DNA of 64,000 bases, taken from the NCBI GenBank assembly GCA_905182985.1, contig CAJJDN010000144.1, positions 11,389-75,388 of the forward strand. The letters run 5' to 3'. This document shows, one piece after another, positions 40,263-51,806 of this stretch (the stretch's first letter is position 1; each line of letters starts with the position of its first letter). The position numbers and the translations under genes were made by a program. Origin of the DNA: Paramecium sonneborni. Its lineage: Eukaryota > Ciliophora > Oligohymenophorea > Peniculida > Parameciidae. Below the pieces are notes generated by a model that was given only the letters and a program-made list of their open reading frames with translations, was not told where the DNA came from and did not search any database.

Positions 40263-40882
40263 ATATATTTTAAATTATTATATTCTTTATAATTAATTAA
40301 GCTTTTACCTATAAAAAAAAAATAAAATAAACCCTTAATTATTCTGCATTAGTTTGTTTAATAATATACGTTACTCCTTTTTTTAATATTCTCCTAAAAT
40401 ATAATTATTATATTTAAGAAATTTATAAAAAATCTTTTAATTTAGTATCAAAAAAATCTATTTTATTTTATTTATCATAATCCTATGTTAATTTTATAGA
40501 GTTTTTATTATAAATTTTCTCATAGTCAACTTTGTAATATTTATAAGCATGTTATCATATCATCACTATAAATTAAGTAGAAAATTTTCTGTTTAAAAGA
40601 ATCAAATTTTTATTTTAGTTTGATAATCTCTTTTTTTAAATAGTTTGTAGCTAAATTTTTTAATGCAATTTAAAAATATAATAATCCATAGTAGATTAGA
40701 AATTAATTGAAATCAAAATTTCAATAATTGAGGAAAAATAAAAATTCCTCTCAAAAATATTATTAAGAGTTAGAAACTATATAATTTAATTAAATTTTAT
40801 TATTACGATTTTTCTATCATTATAATTTTATATATAATTAATCAAATTTTTGTTCCCTCTAAACATCATAATTATAATTATT
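40263..40882. promoter_or_regulatory. Divergent A/T-rich intergenic region
   Basis: This 620-bp stretch lies between two divergent genes and must hold both promoters. It consists mainly of A/T runs with no supported coding frame or recognisable element. Confidence 0.4.
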
Positions 40883-42693
40883 ATGGATTAAATCAATCAA
40901 TCTAGTCTTGAAAATGATTATGGATTAAGCAATTAATGTATAGAGGAAGAGAATTAGAAAATAGAAATACTAGAAAATTAAAACAGACTTGGTGTTGAAA
41001 AAAATTTAACTTTTCTTGAAAACTAGATAGAGATAGGAAATAATATTCATAATTACAATGTTATTATTTATATTATCTAAAGGAACCAGATTCAGTATGC
41101 TATTACACTATCCTTGACACCTAAGAAAAAGATTAATTAATCATTATCTTATTGATCCAAAAATAACAACCACTTTATGTTGAAATTCACCTAATAAAAT
41201 AAAAAGAAATCCTTTAATGTATAACAAAATTTTAAACTCAGATTTCTGTTTTTTCTATTCTTTAAGAATAAAAGGGAGATTTTCTTAAATAAGTATTTTT
41301 GTAATTGGCTTAATTATCAGTATGTTCTTTATAGAATATTCATTCTTTATCTATGAATAAATCAATTTTCTTAGATAAGTAAGATTTATATAAATTTTGG
41401 TCAATTGAATGTTTTATTTAATACATGGAAGCTAACTATCATTATTCAGAAATTTTTTATAAAAGACAAAAGAAAAGTTTTTAAAATTAACCTTTTTTGA
41501 ATCCAAAATACTTCACATACTTTTTGAAGATATCATTTTAATAGATAAATAATATGCTGTATCATTTATAACATGAACTCCAAACTTAAAAGAGTATACG
41601 TATTATTCCTTTTTTAATTCTTCACTATTAAAACAGTATTTTTCAAAATTTAATGATTCAAAAAGAAATAAAATTAGAATTTTTTTCTTAAATTACTTAT
41701 ATTGCTACATAAAATTTTAAAATTTACAAGGATCTTATCTAATCATTTGATAATGGTAATGAAAAATTCTACTAATTACTATTTTATTGCTTTTTGAATT
41801 ATTAGTTTAATAGTTTTATGTCTCTAAATACTATTTAATAATTTGAGGAGTGTATCTTGAGAGATTTGTAAATGTTTTTCTAAGTCTAGTATTAAAGATT
41901 TTGTGAAAATTGCCAACAGAACAAAAATTAAGCTAACTTAAATTAAAAAGTATTTTCATGTTTCTTAAAACAAAAAAAGTAATTCAATGATTTTATAGAG
42001 AATTAACAATTAGGATAATTTTTAATTGATAAAACGTTTCTTGTAATTTTAATCGATTTAAGTATGGTGAATATATCATTAATTACTGAAATTAATTCAC
42101 CAATTAAGAATTATAATCATTTTAGAAAAAACTACATCAAAATTATTATAAATAAATGTCAATAATAGCACTTTTCCTAATTTGACAAAAAATGCTCTGA
42201 ACTCATAATATAAAAGAAATTAAATATTTCTAAAAAAATAAACTTGAAATCTAAAATATTCTAAATAAGGAAGACAATGAATCGAATTGCAGAATTATTT
42301 CCAGACAATTTTTAAGATATGATGTTTTATATTAATTAACCAAAATATGGCATTTTTTATTATAAAAAATTACTTAATAACCTTAATAAATCAATTGTAT
42401 TAATTAAAAAGAATATAAATTAGAAGAATTAAAATGAGGTAAGGAAAATAATTTAATTTTTAAGAAAAATTAGGAATTAAATTAATTATAGCCACATAAA
42501 AGGAAAGAATAAAATTTAGTATAGTTTTAAAAAATCTGACTTATAGGTTTTCTAAAAAAACAAAATAATGTAGTAATTTATTGAAGAAAAGATTGAAGAT
42601 GAAATTGAAACTATCAATTTATTAGAAAAAGATTTAAAAGTGAAAAGTTAATGTATCAAGTTATTGAGATAACTAAAATAGGATGGCTATTGA
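40883..42693 (+). CDS. Hypothetical protein, 595 residues
   Basis: One intron (41060-41082, 23 nt) gives 595 residues from MDQINQSSLENDYGL to TGA 42691-42693. A short acidic coiled coil at the start is followed by a mixed alpha/beta part (EPDSVCYYTILDTQEKDQ; LLIQKQQPLYVEIHLIKQKE), a long middle rich in Phe, Tyr, Gln and Lys, and a helical basic tail. There is a possible Cys pair (CENCQQN). It is Gln-rich because many codons are TAA. No family recognised. It lies 189 bp upstream of the HSF gene in the same direction. Confidence 0.65.
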
Positions 42694-42882
42694 ATTATTC
42701 ATTAATTTATAAAAATATTTTATTTTGTTTGAGATAATCTAATAATATATTGAATTTTCAAAAACTTAAATTTAGGATTCCTTGAAAAAATTTGAAATAG
42801 ATAAATATATATATTATATAAATTTTGATATTCATGTAAACTTTGATTTTAGAATGATAAAAATTCTAAAAAATTATTAATA

Positions 42883-43730
42883 ATGAAAGACATAAAATAA
42901 GTCCCATCCTTTTTGATAAAATTGTATGAGATTTTAGAAGTAATTTATACCCCGCTATTCATGAGTCTGAATAAGCGGTTGTTTGTTGGAATAAGGAAGG
43001 AACAGCCTTTTATATTTAAGATCCTGCATAATTAACTGAGCAAATTCTGCCCCAATATTTTAAACATCGAAACTATTAGAGTTTTTTAAGGTAAATATTG
43101 TATTATATTTATTAGATAGCTGAATATGTATGGATTTAAGAAATTGAAAAATATATAAGGGAAAAATGAATTTTAGCATTAACAATTTAGAAAGGGAGTT
43201 AAGTATGAGTGAACTTATTTCATAAGAAATAATCTATAAAAAATTAAGCGTCGAAATCAGGAAGACATAAAGTAAAGTCTTGAGATATTGACTAAAGAGT
43301 TTAAATCAGAATCGTATTTAAATGAGCATGAGAAAATGAGAAAGTAGCTAATTCAAATACAATCAGATTAAGAGAAATTATTATAGGAGATCAGATTCTA
43401 AATGGATCGAAATAGAAGATTGTGGAGAGAAACTTAAGATATTTCCGAAGTAATTTTGTCAGAACTTATATTTAGAAAATAAATTAAATAAAAAATTATT
43501 CATTATCAAAATTAAATAAACTGATACTTATAATATAGAAGCTTCCTTAAGATGCTTAAATAAGTAAGATGGCAAAGTTGAAAGATAAAATATTAAGAAA
43601 ATTGGAAACAATTGAGATGGAAAATTAAGCAAAAGACATTTCATTTGATAAGTAGGATTCAAACAGTTATTATGAACCTAATTTAACAGGAGTTAAAAGT
43701 CCAGCTGGATATTCACCTAAAACTAAATGA
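42883..43730 (+). CDS. HSF-type transcription factor
   Basis: Introns 42940-42965, 43091-43115, 43203-43226 and 43450-43475 (26, 25, 24, 26 nt) give 248 residues. The N-terminal heat-shock-factor DNA-binding domain is clear: VPSFLIKLYEILE, VVCWNKEGTAFYIQDP, ILPQYFKHRNYQSFLRQLN, MYGFKKLKN, and FQHQQFRKGVK. The S-F-L-R-Q-L-N recognition helix is intact. A short coiled coil after KRRNQED (residues about 110-180) fits the trimerisation region. The activation tail is short. HSFs bind nGAAn repeats in heat-shock promoters; a stress role is inferred. The 24-nt intron is a multiple of three and contains an in-frame TGA. The 26-nt first intron ends in GAG, less usual. Confidence 0.9.
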
Positions 43731-44084
43731 ATTAATTTATATTTATTGATAAAATAATAATAATAAAATCAAAAGGAATATTTTGTAAAATTGTTCATTA
43801 AAATTTAATTAGGATGTTAAAACTAAATTAATGATAGATATGTATATAAAATATATAAAAATATATTATATAATAATGAAAGAGTAATAAAAAATAATAA
43901 AATACAGTTAGTGTTATAAAATTTGATTTAAGAGATAAGATGAAATAAATAAAGGATTAGATTTGAATAGTGGAATAAGGTGGAGTAATGATAATAAAAA
44001 ATGTAAAATGGGATTAATAAAATGATTGAAAATTTAGAAAGTAAGAGTTATTTAGTGAATTAATATTATAAAGAATATAATTAA
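43731..44084. other. A/T-rich spacer
   Basis: No coding frame supported. It is purine-rich and holds the promoter of the flippase gene. Confidence 0.5.
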
Positions 44085-47000
44085 ATGTTTTGGTCTAAGA
44101 GACCCGAAACTTTCAATTCTCCTCGTTAATTCTAAGGGAATTTTAAAAGTGAAAGGACTTTACAAGAATTAGAGGAATTTCCATCAAATTTTATAAAGAC
44201 ATCAAGGTAAGTAATAATGTGAAGTGTAGATATAATGTGATAACTTTTCTACCAAAATCGTTGCTATTGCAGTTTACTAGATATGCTAACATTTACTTTT
44301 TGTGCATAGCAATAATTTAATGTATTCCAGTACTATCAACACTTAATCCTTTCAGTGCAATAGCTCCATTAGTATTTGTTTTAGGTTTATCAATGGCACG
44401 TGAAGGTATTAAGAAATACATATAATATTAGGTTGGGAAGACTATGGTAGACATGTTTCAGATAATGAAGTTAATTCAACAGAATGTGTAATCCTGAAAT
44501 CGAGAATAGCAACAATGTAATGAAATAACAATAGTTAGTTCAACATGGGCAGAATTAGCTGTAGGAGATTATGTTTTAGTGAAACAAAATGATAGTTTTC
44601 CTGCTGATTTAATAGTACTTTCAAGTTCAATAGAAAGTGGAGCTTGTTATATTGAAACATCTTCATTGGACGGAGAAAAAAATTTAAAACCAAAAAGTGC
44701 AATTTTAGAGAGTCAATAGATTTATTTTAATAAGGAAAGTTATAGTGAAGATACAATACGAGTAGAAGCATAGGTTCCTACATAAAATCTTTATGAATTG
44801 GATGCTTCTTTGTTTTTACCAATAGGTGATGGATAGTAGAAAAAGTTTTAATTAACAGCTAAATAGTTATTATTAAGAGGTGCATTTCTTAGAAATACTG
44901 AATGGATTATTGGATTAGTAGTATATACGGGATAGGATACAAAAATAATGAGAAATGCTGATGCATCTAGAGTAAAGTCAAGTGAAATAGAAAGAATTAT
45001 GAATATTCTTATTTTAGGAATTTTAGTAGTCCAAATAATATTATCAATAATAACAGCATCATTTTCATCAGCTTGGTTACATAACTTCGGAAGTGATAGT
45101 TGGTATTTAGAATTCAATGACTTTTCACCAAACTTGCTTAGTTTTTATGCGTTTTTCAGTTATATTCTATTATATAATACTATGATTCCTATATCATTAA
45201 TTGTTAGTTTAGAATTTGTTAAAGTATTCTAAGCTTACTTTATTGAATAAGATGAAGAGATGTATGTAGCTCAGAGAAACAAATTTGCAAAAGTGTAAAC
45301 TACAACAATTAATGAAGAATTAGGATAGGTGGAATATATCTTTTCTGACAAAACTGGAACACTGACCTGTAATTAAATGGAATTCAAATATTGTATAATA
45401 GGAAACATTCTGTATGGGAAAGAGCAATAAAATACAAATAATGCAGTATAAAATGTAGATCTAAAAAGACAGCCAGCCGTAAAAGAACATCCAGCTAGTG
45501 AAGATTTCCAACATTCAGTATTTAACTTTCAAGATGTTGAATTAAGTGCCATATTGAAAGGTGAAGGATCCACAGGTGATATGCCAGTAAATCTTCGTAT
45601 TGAATCCTAAGATGGTAAATAATAAGTAATTCTTTCTAAACAACGAAATTTAATTGAAGAATACTTTTTTCTACTTTCTTCTGCACATGAATGCATTATT
45701 CAATATGATAAGAATTAGAATGCCTCTTATTAAGGTCCATCTCCAGATGAAATTACATTAGTAGATGCAGCTGCAAGATTAGGATTTCAATTTACTGGAG
45801 CATCTGCTAGTGAATAGAGTTTTAAGATACTTGGAAGAGAAAAGAAAGTTAAATTGTTAAAGTCTTTTGAATTTGATTCTACTAGGAAGAGAATGAGTGT
45901 TATTATTAATGATAATGGAATCATTAAATTATTTATTAAAGGTGCAGACAATATTATTAAGGAAAGACTCTTACCTAATTAACCATTTTTAAATGAGATT
46001 ATTAATTATCTAGATGACTTTAGTAAAATTGGATTAAGATGTCTACTCATGGCTACAAGGGTATTATCTAATGAAGAATATCAAGATTTTGATCATGCTT
46101 ATAATAATTTACCAGATAATGATACTAGAGCTGCAGAGTTAGGTATGTATCTCTTTATTATTTATAATAATAGAAAAACTTACAAGCAATTTAGAAAATT
46201 AATTAACTTTATTAGGAGCATCTGCTGTTGAAGATAAATTATAACCTTTAGTTCCAGAAACTATTGCTGATTTATTAAAAGCTAATATCAAAGTTTGGAT
46301 GTTAACAGGTGATAAATTAGAAACTGCTGAAAATATAGCTAAAAGTTGTAGATTGATTTAAGGAGATTTTACAGTTATGAGATTATCAGTTCCTAATGTT
46401 GCTGAATGTAAATTAAAATTAGGAGATATTTAAGATACTTATGATCTCTGTATAAAAGAAAATAGAAAAAAAGTATTTGTATTTATCATTTTAGTCAATA
46501 GTGGTTGAAGGAGCTTCCTTATAATTTGTAATTGATAATGAAGATTTAGCATAAGCATTTGTAAGTATGGCAAAAGATTGTGAAAGTATTGTTTGTTGTA
46601 GAGTTACTCCTAAATAAAAAGCTGATGTTGTTAGATTGATAAAAGACAGATTAAATAAAATTACTTTAGCTATTGGAGATGGAGCAAATGATGTTAATAT
46701 GATCTAGGCTGCACATATTGGAATTGGACTCTATGGAAATGAAGGAATGAGAGCTGTTTAAAGTAGTGATTTTGCATTGGGAGAATTTAGATGTTTATGG
46801 AGATTATTACTTGTTCATGGACATTGGAATTATATTAGAATTGCAGAGATGGTCTTGTATTTCTTTTATAAAAATATGATTTTTACTGTGCCTTAATTTT
46901 TTTTTTCATATTTTTGTGCTTTTTCAGGATAATCCTTCTTTGATGATTGGTATATTACTTTCTATAATCTTATTTTTACAGCATTGCCACTTATTATGCG

Positions 47001-47762
47001 AGGTACTTTTGATTAGGATATAAATTATCGATAATACTGTTAATATGATTAAAAGGAAGAGATGGCTAATTTATAAAAGAAATAAGAATAATATTTAAAA
47101 CTTAAATTTCCAAATCTTTATTATGTTGGATAAAATAAAACTATATTCACCATTCCTAATTATATGTTATGGGCTTTTAATGGATTAGTTCATGGTATGA
47201 TCATTTTTTTCTTTGTTCTATGGATTATGGATTATGAAATTATGTAAAATTCAGGTGAATCAAGTGGTTTAGCACCATTTTCATTAACAGTTTATTCTTG
47301 CATTATTTTAGTATTTATTAATCATAAAATTTTATTTAGATAGCTGATCTTAAAATAGCAATTCATACTAAATTTTGGACATGGTTTAATTTTATTAGTA
47401 TCTCCTTTTTGTCAGTGCTCCTCTACATTATTTATGTGATCATTTCTCATTTTTGGCCTGGAACAATGATGGAATATACTCCATTTACAATGGTAGGTAC
47501 ACCTCACTTTTGGTTAAGTTTAATACTAATAGGAGCTATTATAGGTGGATTAGAAGCTGTTTAGGCGGAAATCATTAGGGAATTCTTTACAGATCCAGCT
47601 TCTGAGATGTTAAATAAAGTTAAAGTTTTTGAGCATAATCTAAATAAGTGGGTTGAACATTAAGAAAAAATTGCAAGATAAGATTCTTTTTGGGCTGGCA
47701 TTTATAAATAAAAAGAAGTAGAAGAATAAGAGCTAGTACGATTTAGTGGATCATAATAATGA
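44085..47762 (+). CDS. P4-type ATPase (phospholipid flippase)
   Basis: Introns 44207-44229, 44406-44431, 44488-44509, 46143-46173, 46473-46494 and 47311-47339 (23, 26, 22, 31, 22, 29 nt) give 1174 residues. Diagnostic segments are [20 protein letters not shown] at the start, actuator loop [10 protein letters not shown] (DGET variant), phosphorylation site [14 protein letters not shown] near residue 398, nucleotide-domain [25 protein letters not shown] and hinge [13 protein letters not shown]. Ten membrane helices are expected, and the C-terminal half shows at least six. The length and GDGANDV..I(Q)A(A)H(I)G pattern are P4. These pumps move aminophospholipids to the cytosolic leaflet, usually with a CDC50 subunit not seen here. 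Confidence 0.93.
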
Positions 47763-48071
47763 ATAATAAATTCTATATATTTATTTCAAACATACAGCAA
47801 TTAATATTTTTTATTATTGAATTAATCAATTACTAATTTATCAATCTAATACTTTTTAATTACTTTTTTGGTGATTTACATTAAAAAACCAGTTTAAATT
47901 TTATATTAATACAATTATGTATCGAAATATTGCTGGATATATTATATATATGTATGTTATAAATCTAAGGTATTCTTAAAATCGTTAGGTTTTTATTATT
48001 AATTTTATACATAGTATAAAATATGTAAGAAAGTAATGAAATTGTAGAGGTAAATTAATTCTTATAAATAA
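47763..48071. other. Leader region, possible alternative N-terminus
   Basis: An ATG at 48023 starts a frame that reads MQESNEIVEVNQFLQINAQKK before closing at a TGA near 48098. It would join the downstream coiled-coil frame only if the A10 run near 48078-48087 lost one base. The rest is A/T-rich spacer. Confidence 0.4.
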
Positions 48072-50357
48072 ATGCATAAAAAAAAAATAAAAAGAAATGA
48101 TCTTTAATCAGCTCCTGAAATTATTAGGACAAGACACAGACCTACAAATCATCTGGAAATAGAGAGTTTAGTAATGTAAGATATGCGTAAAAAAATACTG
48201 AATGATGAAATGAATACTATACAGTTTTATGATATAGTTTTACCTGATTAAGATGAGATGATTACTTCATTGAAAGATACAACAAAGAAACCAGTTAAAT
48301 TGCATTAGAAAGTACATAGAACTGATTTAGAAAATAAATTAAGAGCTCGTTTATCAAATGAGCCTGGTGCGAAATTATTATTATAAGAAATGTATATTGA
48401 TAATAATAATACTAAAGTTATGAGAAACTTGAAGAAGACCCTGATAATCATTCGAAAACAGTTCGTAAGAAATTACATTAAGAGGAATAATTTAAGGCAA
48501 ATTAATAATATAAAGCAGAAAGTGATGATTAATTGGTAGCTAATTTAGATACTTGGTATAAGGGAATAAAAAAGAGATGGAAAGAAGAATAAGAGAAATT
48601 GAAATAGGAATAGGAGAAAGAAAGTATTAATATAAATAAGAAATTAAGGGCTTGCTAAATTACAATAATAAGAAAAATCTTAATCTTTACAATTATTGAG
48701 AAGAGGAGGATTGAATGATAGATCGAAAGCAGTATAAGGAATTCCAGCATTTCCAAAATTAATTGTAGAATCTGCAAAGTCTGAAGGAGATTAGAGTGTA
48801 TTTAAATAGAAATTGCTGGGATCATTATAAAAGATATCAGCAGTTAAAAAAATCGAGATGCTACATCAAGATTAATCATTAACAAAATAATTAGATAAAT
48901 ATATGTAATAGGGTTCAACTTTAACATAATAAGAATTAGCATAGATTGAATTAGCAAGAGCTAAATAGTAAGGAGAAGAAAAACATGATGGAACTTTAAT
49001 ATTTGATTATACAGTTGAAGGTTTAAAGAATAGTTTACATACATTAATTAAAATGCAATTAACATAATTTCAAAATGCAAGTGATAGAGCAATATTTTAT
49101 GAAAAATAAACTAATTAAATTTTATTATCTATTAATTCTAGATTGGAGAGATAAAAGAATACAGTAAAAAAGAATGAGAAGGATCTTGAAACATTAAGAA
49201 TGGAAAATCATGAAATACATAAAAAATTAAGAGCTATATAGGATTTTGTATGATTATATTGTTTATTATATTAGATTAAAGAAAGATAGGAAGAATTGAA
49301 AGGAATAAATAAGAAACCTTCGTAATCAACAAATTCCCCAAATATAAAAAATAATGCTAGTTAAGTTGATAATTATATGGTGATTGCAGTAAAATAGAAT
49401 GAATTAGAAAATTAAATAGATTAGATGAGAGATAATTATAATAAATTTTAATAGTAAATGAAATTAAATTCGATATAAATTGAAAAATTAGAATAAGAGA
49501 ATTCAAAATTAAATAAAAACAATAAAACATTATTAAAATCAATATAAGGATTTTTATTAGAATTATTAAAAATTGGTTTGGATTGTAGATCATAAGGTTT
49601 ATCTTGGATAATTAAAGCAGTTTGGGATTCTGGAGAGAAAATAGCAGAAGCAAGTTTTCCATCATATTTAGATAGCAAAGCAAGAGATTTTTTAATATTA
49701 AAAACAAGAAAGGCAATTGAATTGAATGATTTGTTTAAAAAGGCTCATCAATTGTTTAGTAATTATAGAGATTCTTCAATTGATACAGGAAATAATTCTA
49801 TTGTTTCATTATTATCAAAAAATCATTTTTCTTAAATTGATTCATTAGATATAAAGAAATAACATATAGAATAAATAAAATAAAAACAAGAATCTTAGGT
49901 ATCTTTATTGATATAAGGATTGAGTGAAACAGAGAATAAATTGATATAATCAACATTAACTCATATATTTTAAAGTAAGGAGACATTAAATGATATAATA
50001 TATAATGAAGCATAAAGAAGAATAGCAAAAATGTTTAAAACTGAAGCAAACTAAGAATAATCAATAGTATTTACAGAGATAAACAATTTTGAGAAAGATA
50101 AATTGATAAAAGAATATTAATAAATATAAAAAGATATAGAAGTAAAAGAAAGTTAATTCAGAAAGTTCGAAGAAACTGAATTGTAAAGATTAGTTAAGGA
50201 GATAGATTATAAGAATTATTTAGCAAGGTTAACGAATATAAAATATAGTAGATTTAATGTAGAAGCATTGTAAGTATTGGCTGCATTATTTGGATATACA
50301 AGAGCTGAGAGAGAATTAATAAAATATGGTATGATGCACAAAATGTTTAATAATTGA
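48072..50357 (+). CDS. Coiled-coil protein, unknown, 735 residues
   Basis: Introns 48392-48417, 48624-48648 and 49248-49274 (26, 25, 27 nt) give 735 residues from ATG 48072. A basic N-terminus precedes several coiled coils (KKRWKEEQEKLKQEQEKE; QMRDNYNKFQQQMKLNS). Near residues 470-520 a more globular part stands out (LSWIIKAVWDSGEKIAEASF, PSYLDSKARDFLILK). The last 60 residues are helical (ALQVLAALFGYTRAEREL). The start is uncertain because of an upstream ATG in another frame. Axonemal or basal-body proteins often look like this; I cannot name a family. The next gene starts 17 bp after the stop. Confidence 0.75.
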
Positions 50358-50374
50358 TTAATTAATTTATAAAG

Positions 50375-51769
50375 ATGATTGAAATGTAAACATTAGGAGT
50401 TCGAACTACTCAACCAAAAGTTTCTTTATTGATAGATGATTCCAAAACTCTAACATATCCAGAATTATTTAAATATGCAGCTCCATTGGCTCTTTTCGAT
50501 GTCAAAACTCTTAGTGCAAGTCATTATTAATAATTTAAAGATGTCTTTGTAAATTAAACAAAGGCAGTATCAGTAATTGATTAGATAATATTAAAGGAAC
50601 CATAATTTGAAGAGATAGCATCTTTGGTTGATTTTATACCAGGAGCAACAACATCATAAATGATGGTGGCTTTAGGAACAATCTCAAAAAAAAATGCACT
50701 TGGTGGAATTGTTGCTTTGATTGCATATACAGTACCTGGAGCTATGTTATTAACAATATTAGGTTATTTTTATGGTTAGTATACTGATCCTAAAGATCTT
50801 AACATTCTAATATTTTTAGCTATTTAAGGTATCAAATCAAGTACAGTTGCATTAATTCTTTAATTAATGATTACTATGGCTATGAAATCTATCAATAATA
50901 AGATGCATATTAGTTTATCAATATTAAGTGCAGCATTATTTGTTGCTTATTAATAACCATATGTATTAATCTTAACAATGATGATGGGAGGAATCATTAC
51001 AATAATGGTTGAATATGATGCAGAAAATACAATTGGGAGAAGAACATTTGCTAAAGAATAAAGTGCTACTCCTGCAATATTTAATGATCCAAAATTAATT
51101 AACAAAAAAAATAGTCATAAAATCAGTTAATTATTAGGAAATAAATCCTTACATTTGTATTCTGTTATATTATTGATATTATTGTATCTAAACTCATAAT
51201 AGAATTCTTTAATTTTAGATTTGTCTCTGTCTTTTTATAATATAGGTACATTTATGATAGGAGGAACACCTATAACCTTACCATTTATGTATGCAGAAAC
51301 AGTTTTGAATCCATTATATATAAATGCTGATGCATTTTGGTTAGGATTTGGTTTAGCTGCAGCTTTACCAGGTCCTTATTTAAATTTTGCTATATTCTTA
51401 GGAACTCATAGTATGGGAATTTATGGAGGTATATGTTGTTGGGTTGCAATATTTTTACCTTCAATCTTATAAATTTGGGGATTATTACCTCATTGGAGTA
51501 ATATAAGGAATAATGTTTATTTGTAAAAATTCAAAGAAGGCGTTATAAGTGTAGCCATTGGATTCTTAGCAACTGCTGTATATTATGGATGGGTAGATGC
51601 ATGTAAATATGATTTACCTACTGCTACTGTTATTTCATTTTTAAGTCTAGTTTATGTTAGTCTTCTTAATTTTAACAGTCCTGCAGTTGTCACTATGGGT
51701 GCTGCTTTGTTTATTATTCGTTATCTTGCTTTATGGTATTATAGAGAATTAGACCCAGTGATATTTTGA
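50375..51769 (+). CDS. ChrA-family (chromate transporter-like) membrane protein
   Basis: Intronless, 464 residues. The two halves of a ChrA (CHR family) transporter are visible. The first has VDFIPGATTSQMMVALG then GGIVALIAYTVPGAMLLTIL. The second has FYNIGTFMIGGTPITLPFMY then FWLGFGLAAALPGPYLNFAI, FLGTHSMGIYGGICCWVAIF and LPSIL. The P-G-P after the second-half Gly-rich helix is the family hallmark. Bacterial ChrA exports chromate in exchange for protons or sulfate; the physiological anion in eukaryotic members is unknown. About ten helices are expected. Eukaryotic copies are patchy, so a prokaryotic origin is possible, but codon and base use match the neighbours. It is convergent with the next gene, 37 bp apart. 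Confidence 0.85.
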
Positions 51770-51806
51770 TCATAAATTATTTATTAATATCATTATTTTA
51801 ATAATA

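Noticed and set aside
44848..45117. 89-codon minus-strand open frame
   Set aside because: Shadow of the P4-ATPase exon; the plus-strand reading has the expected motifs.
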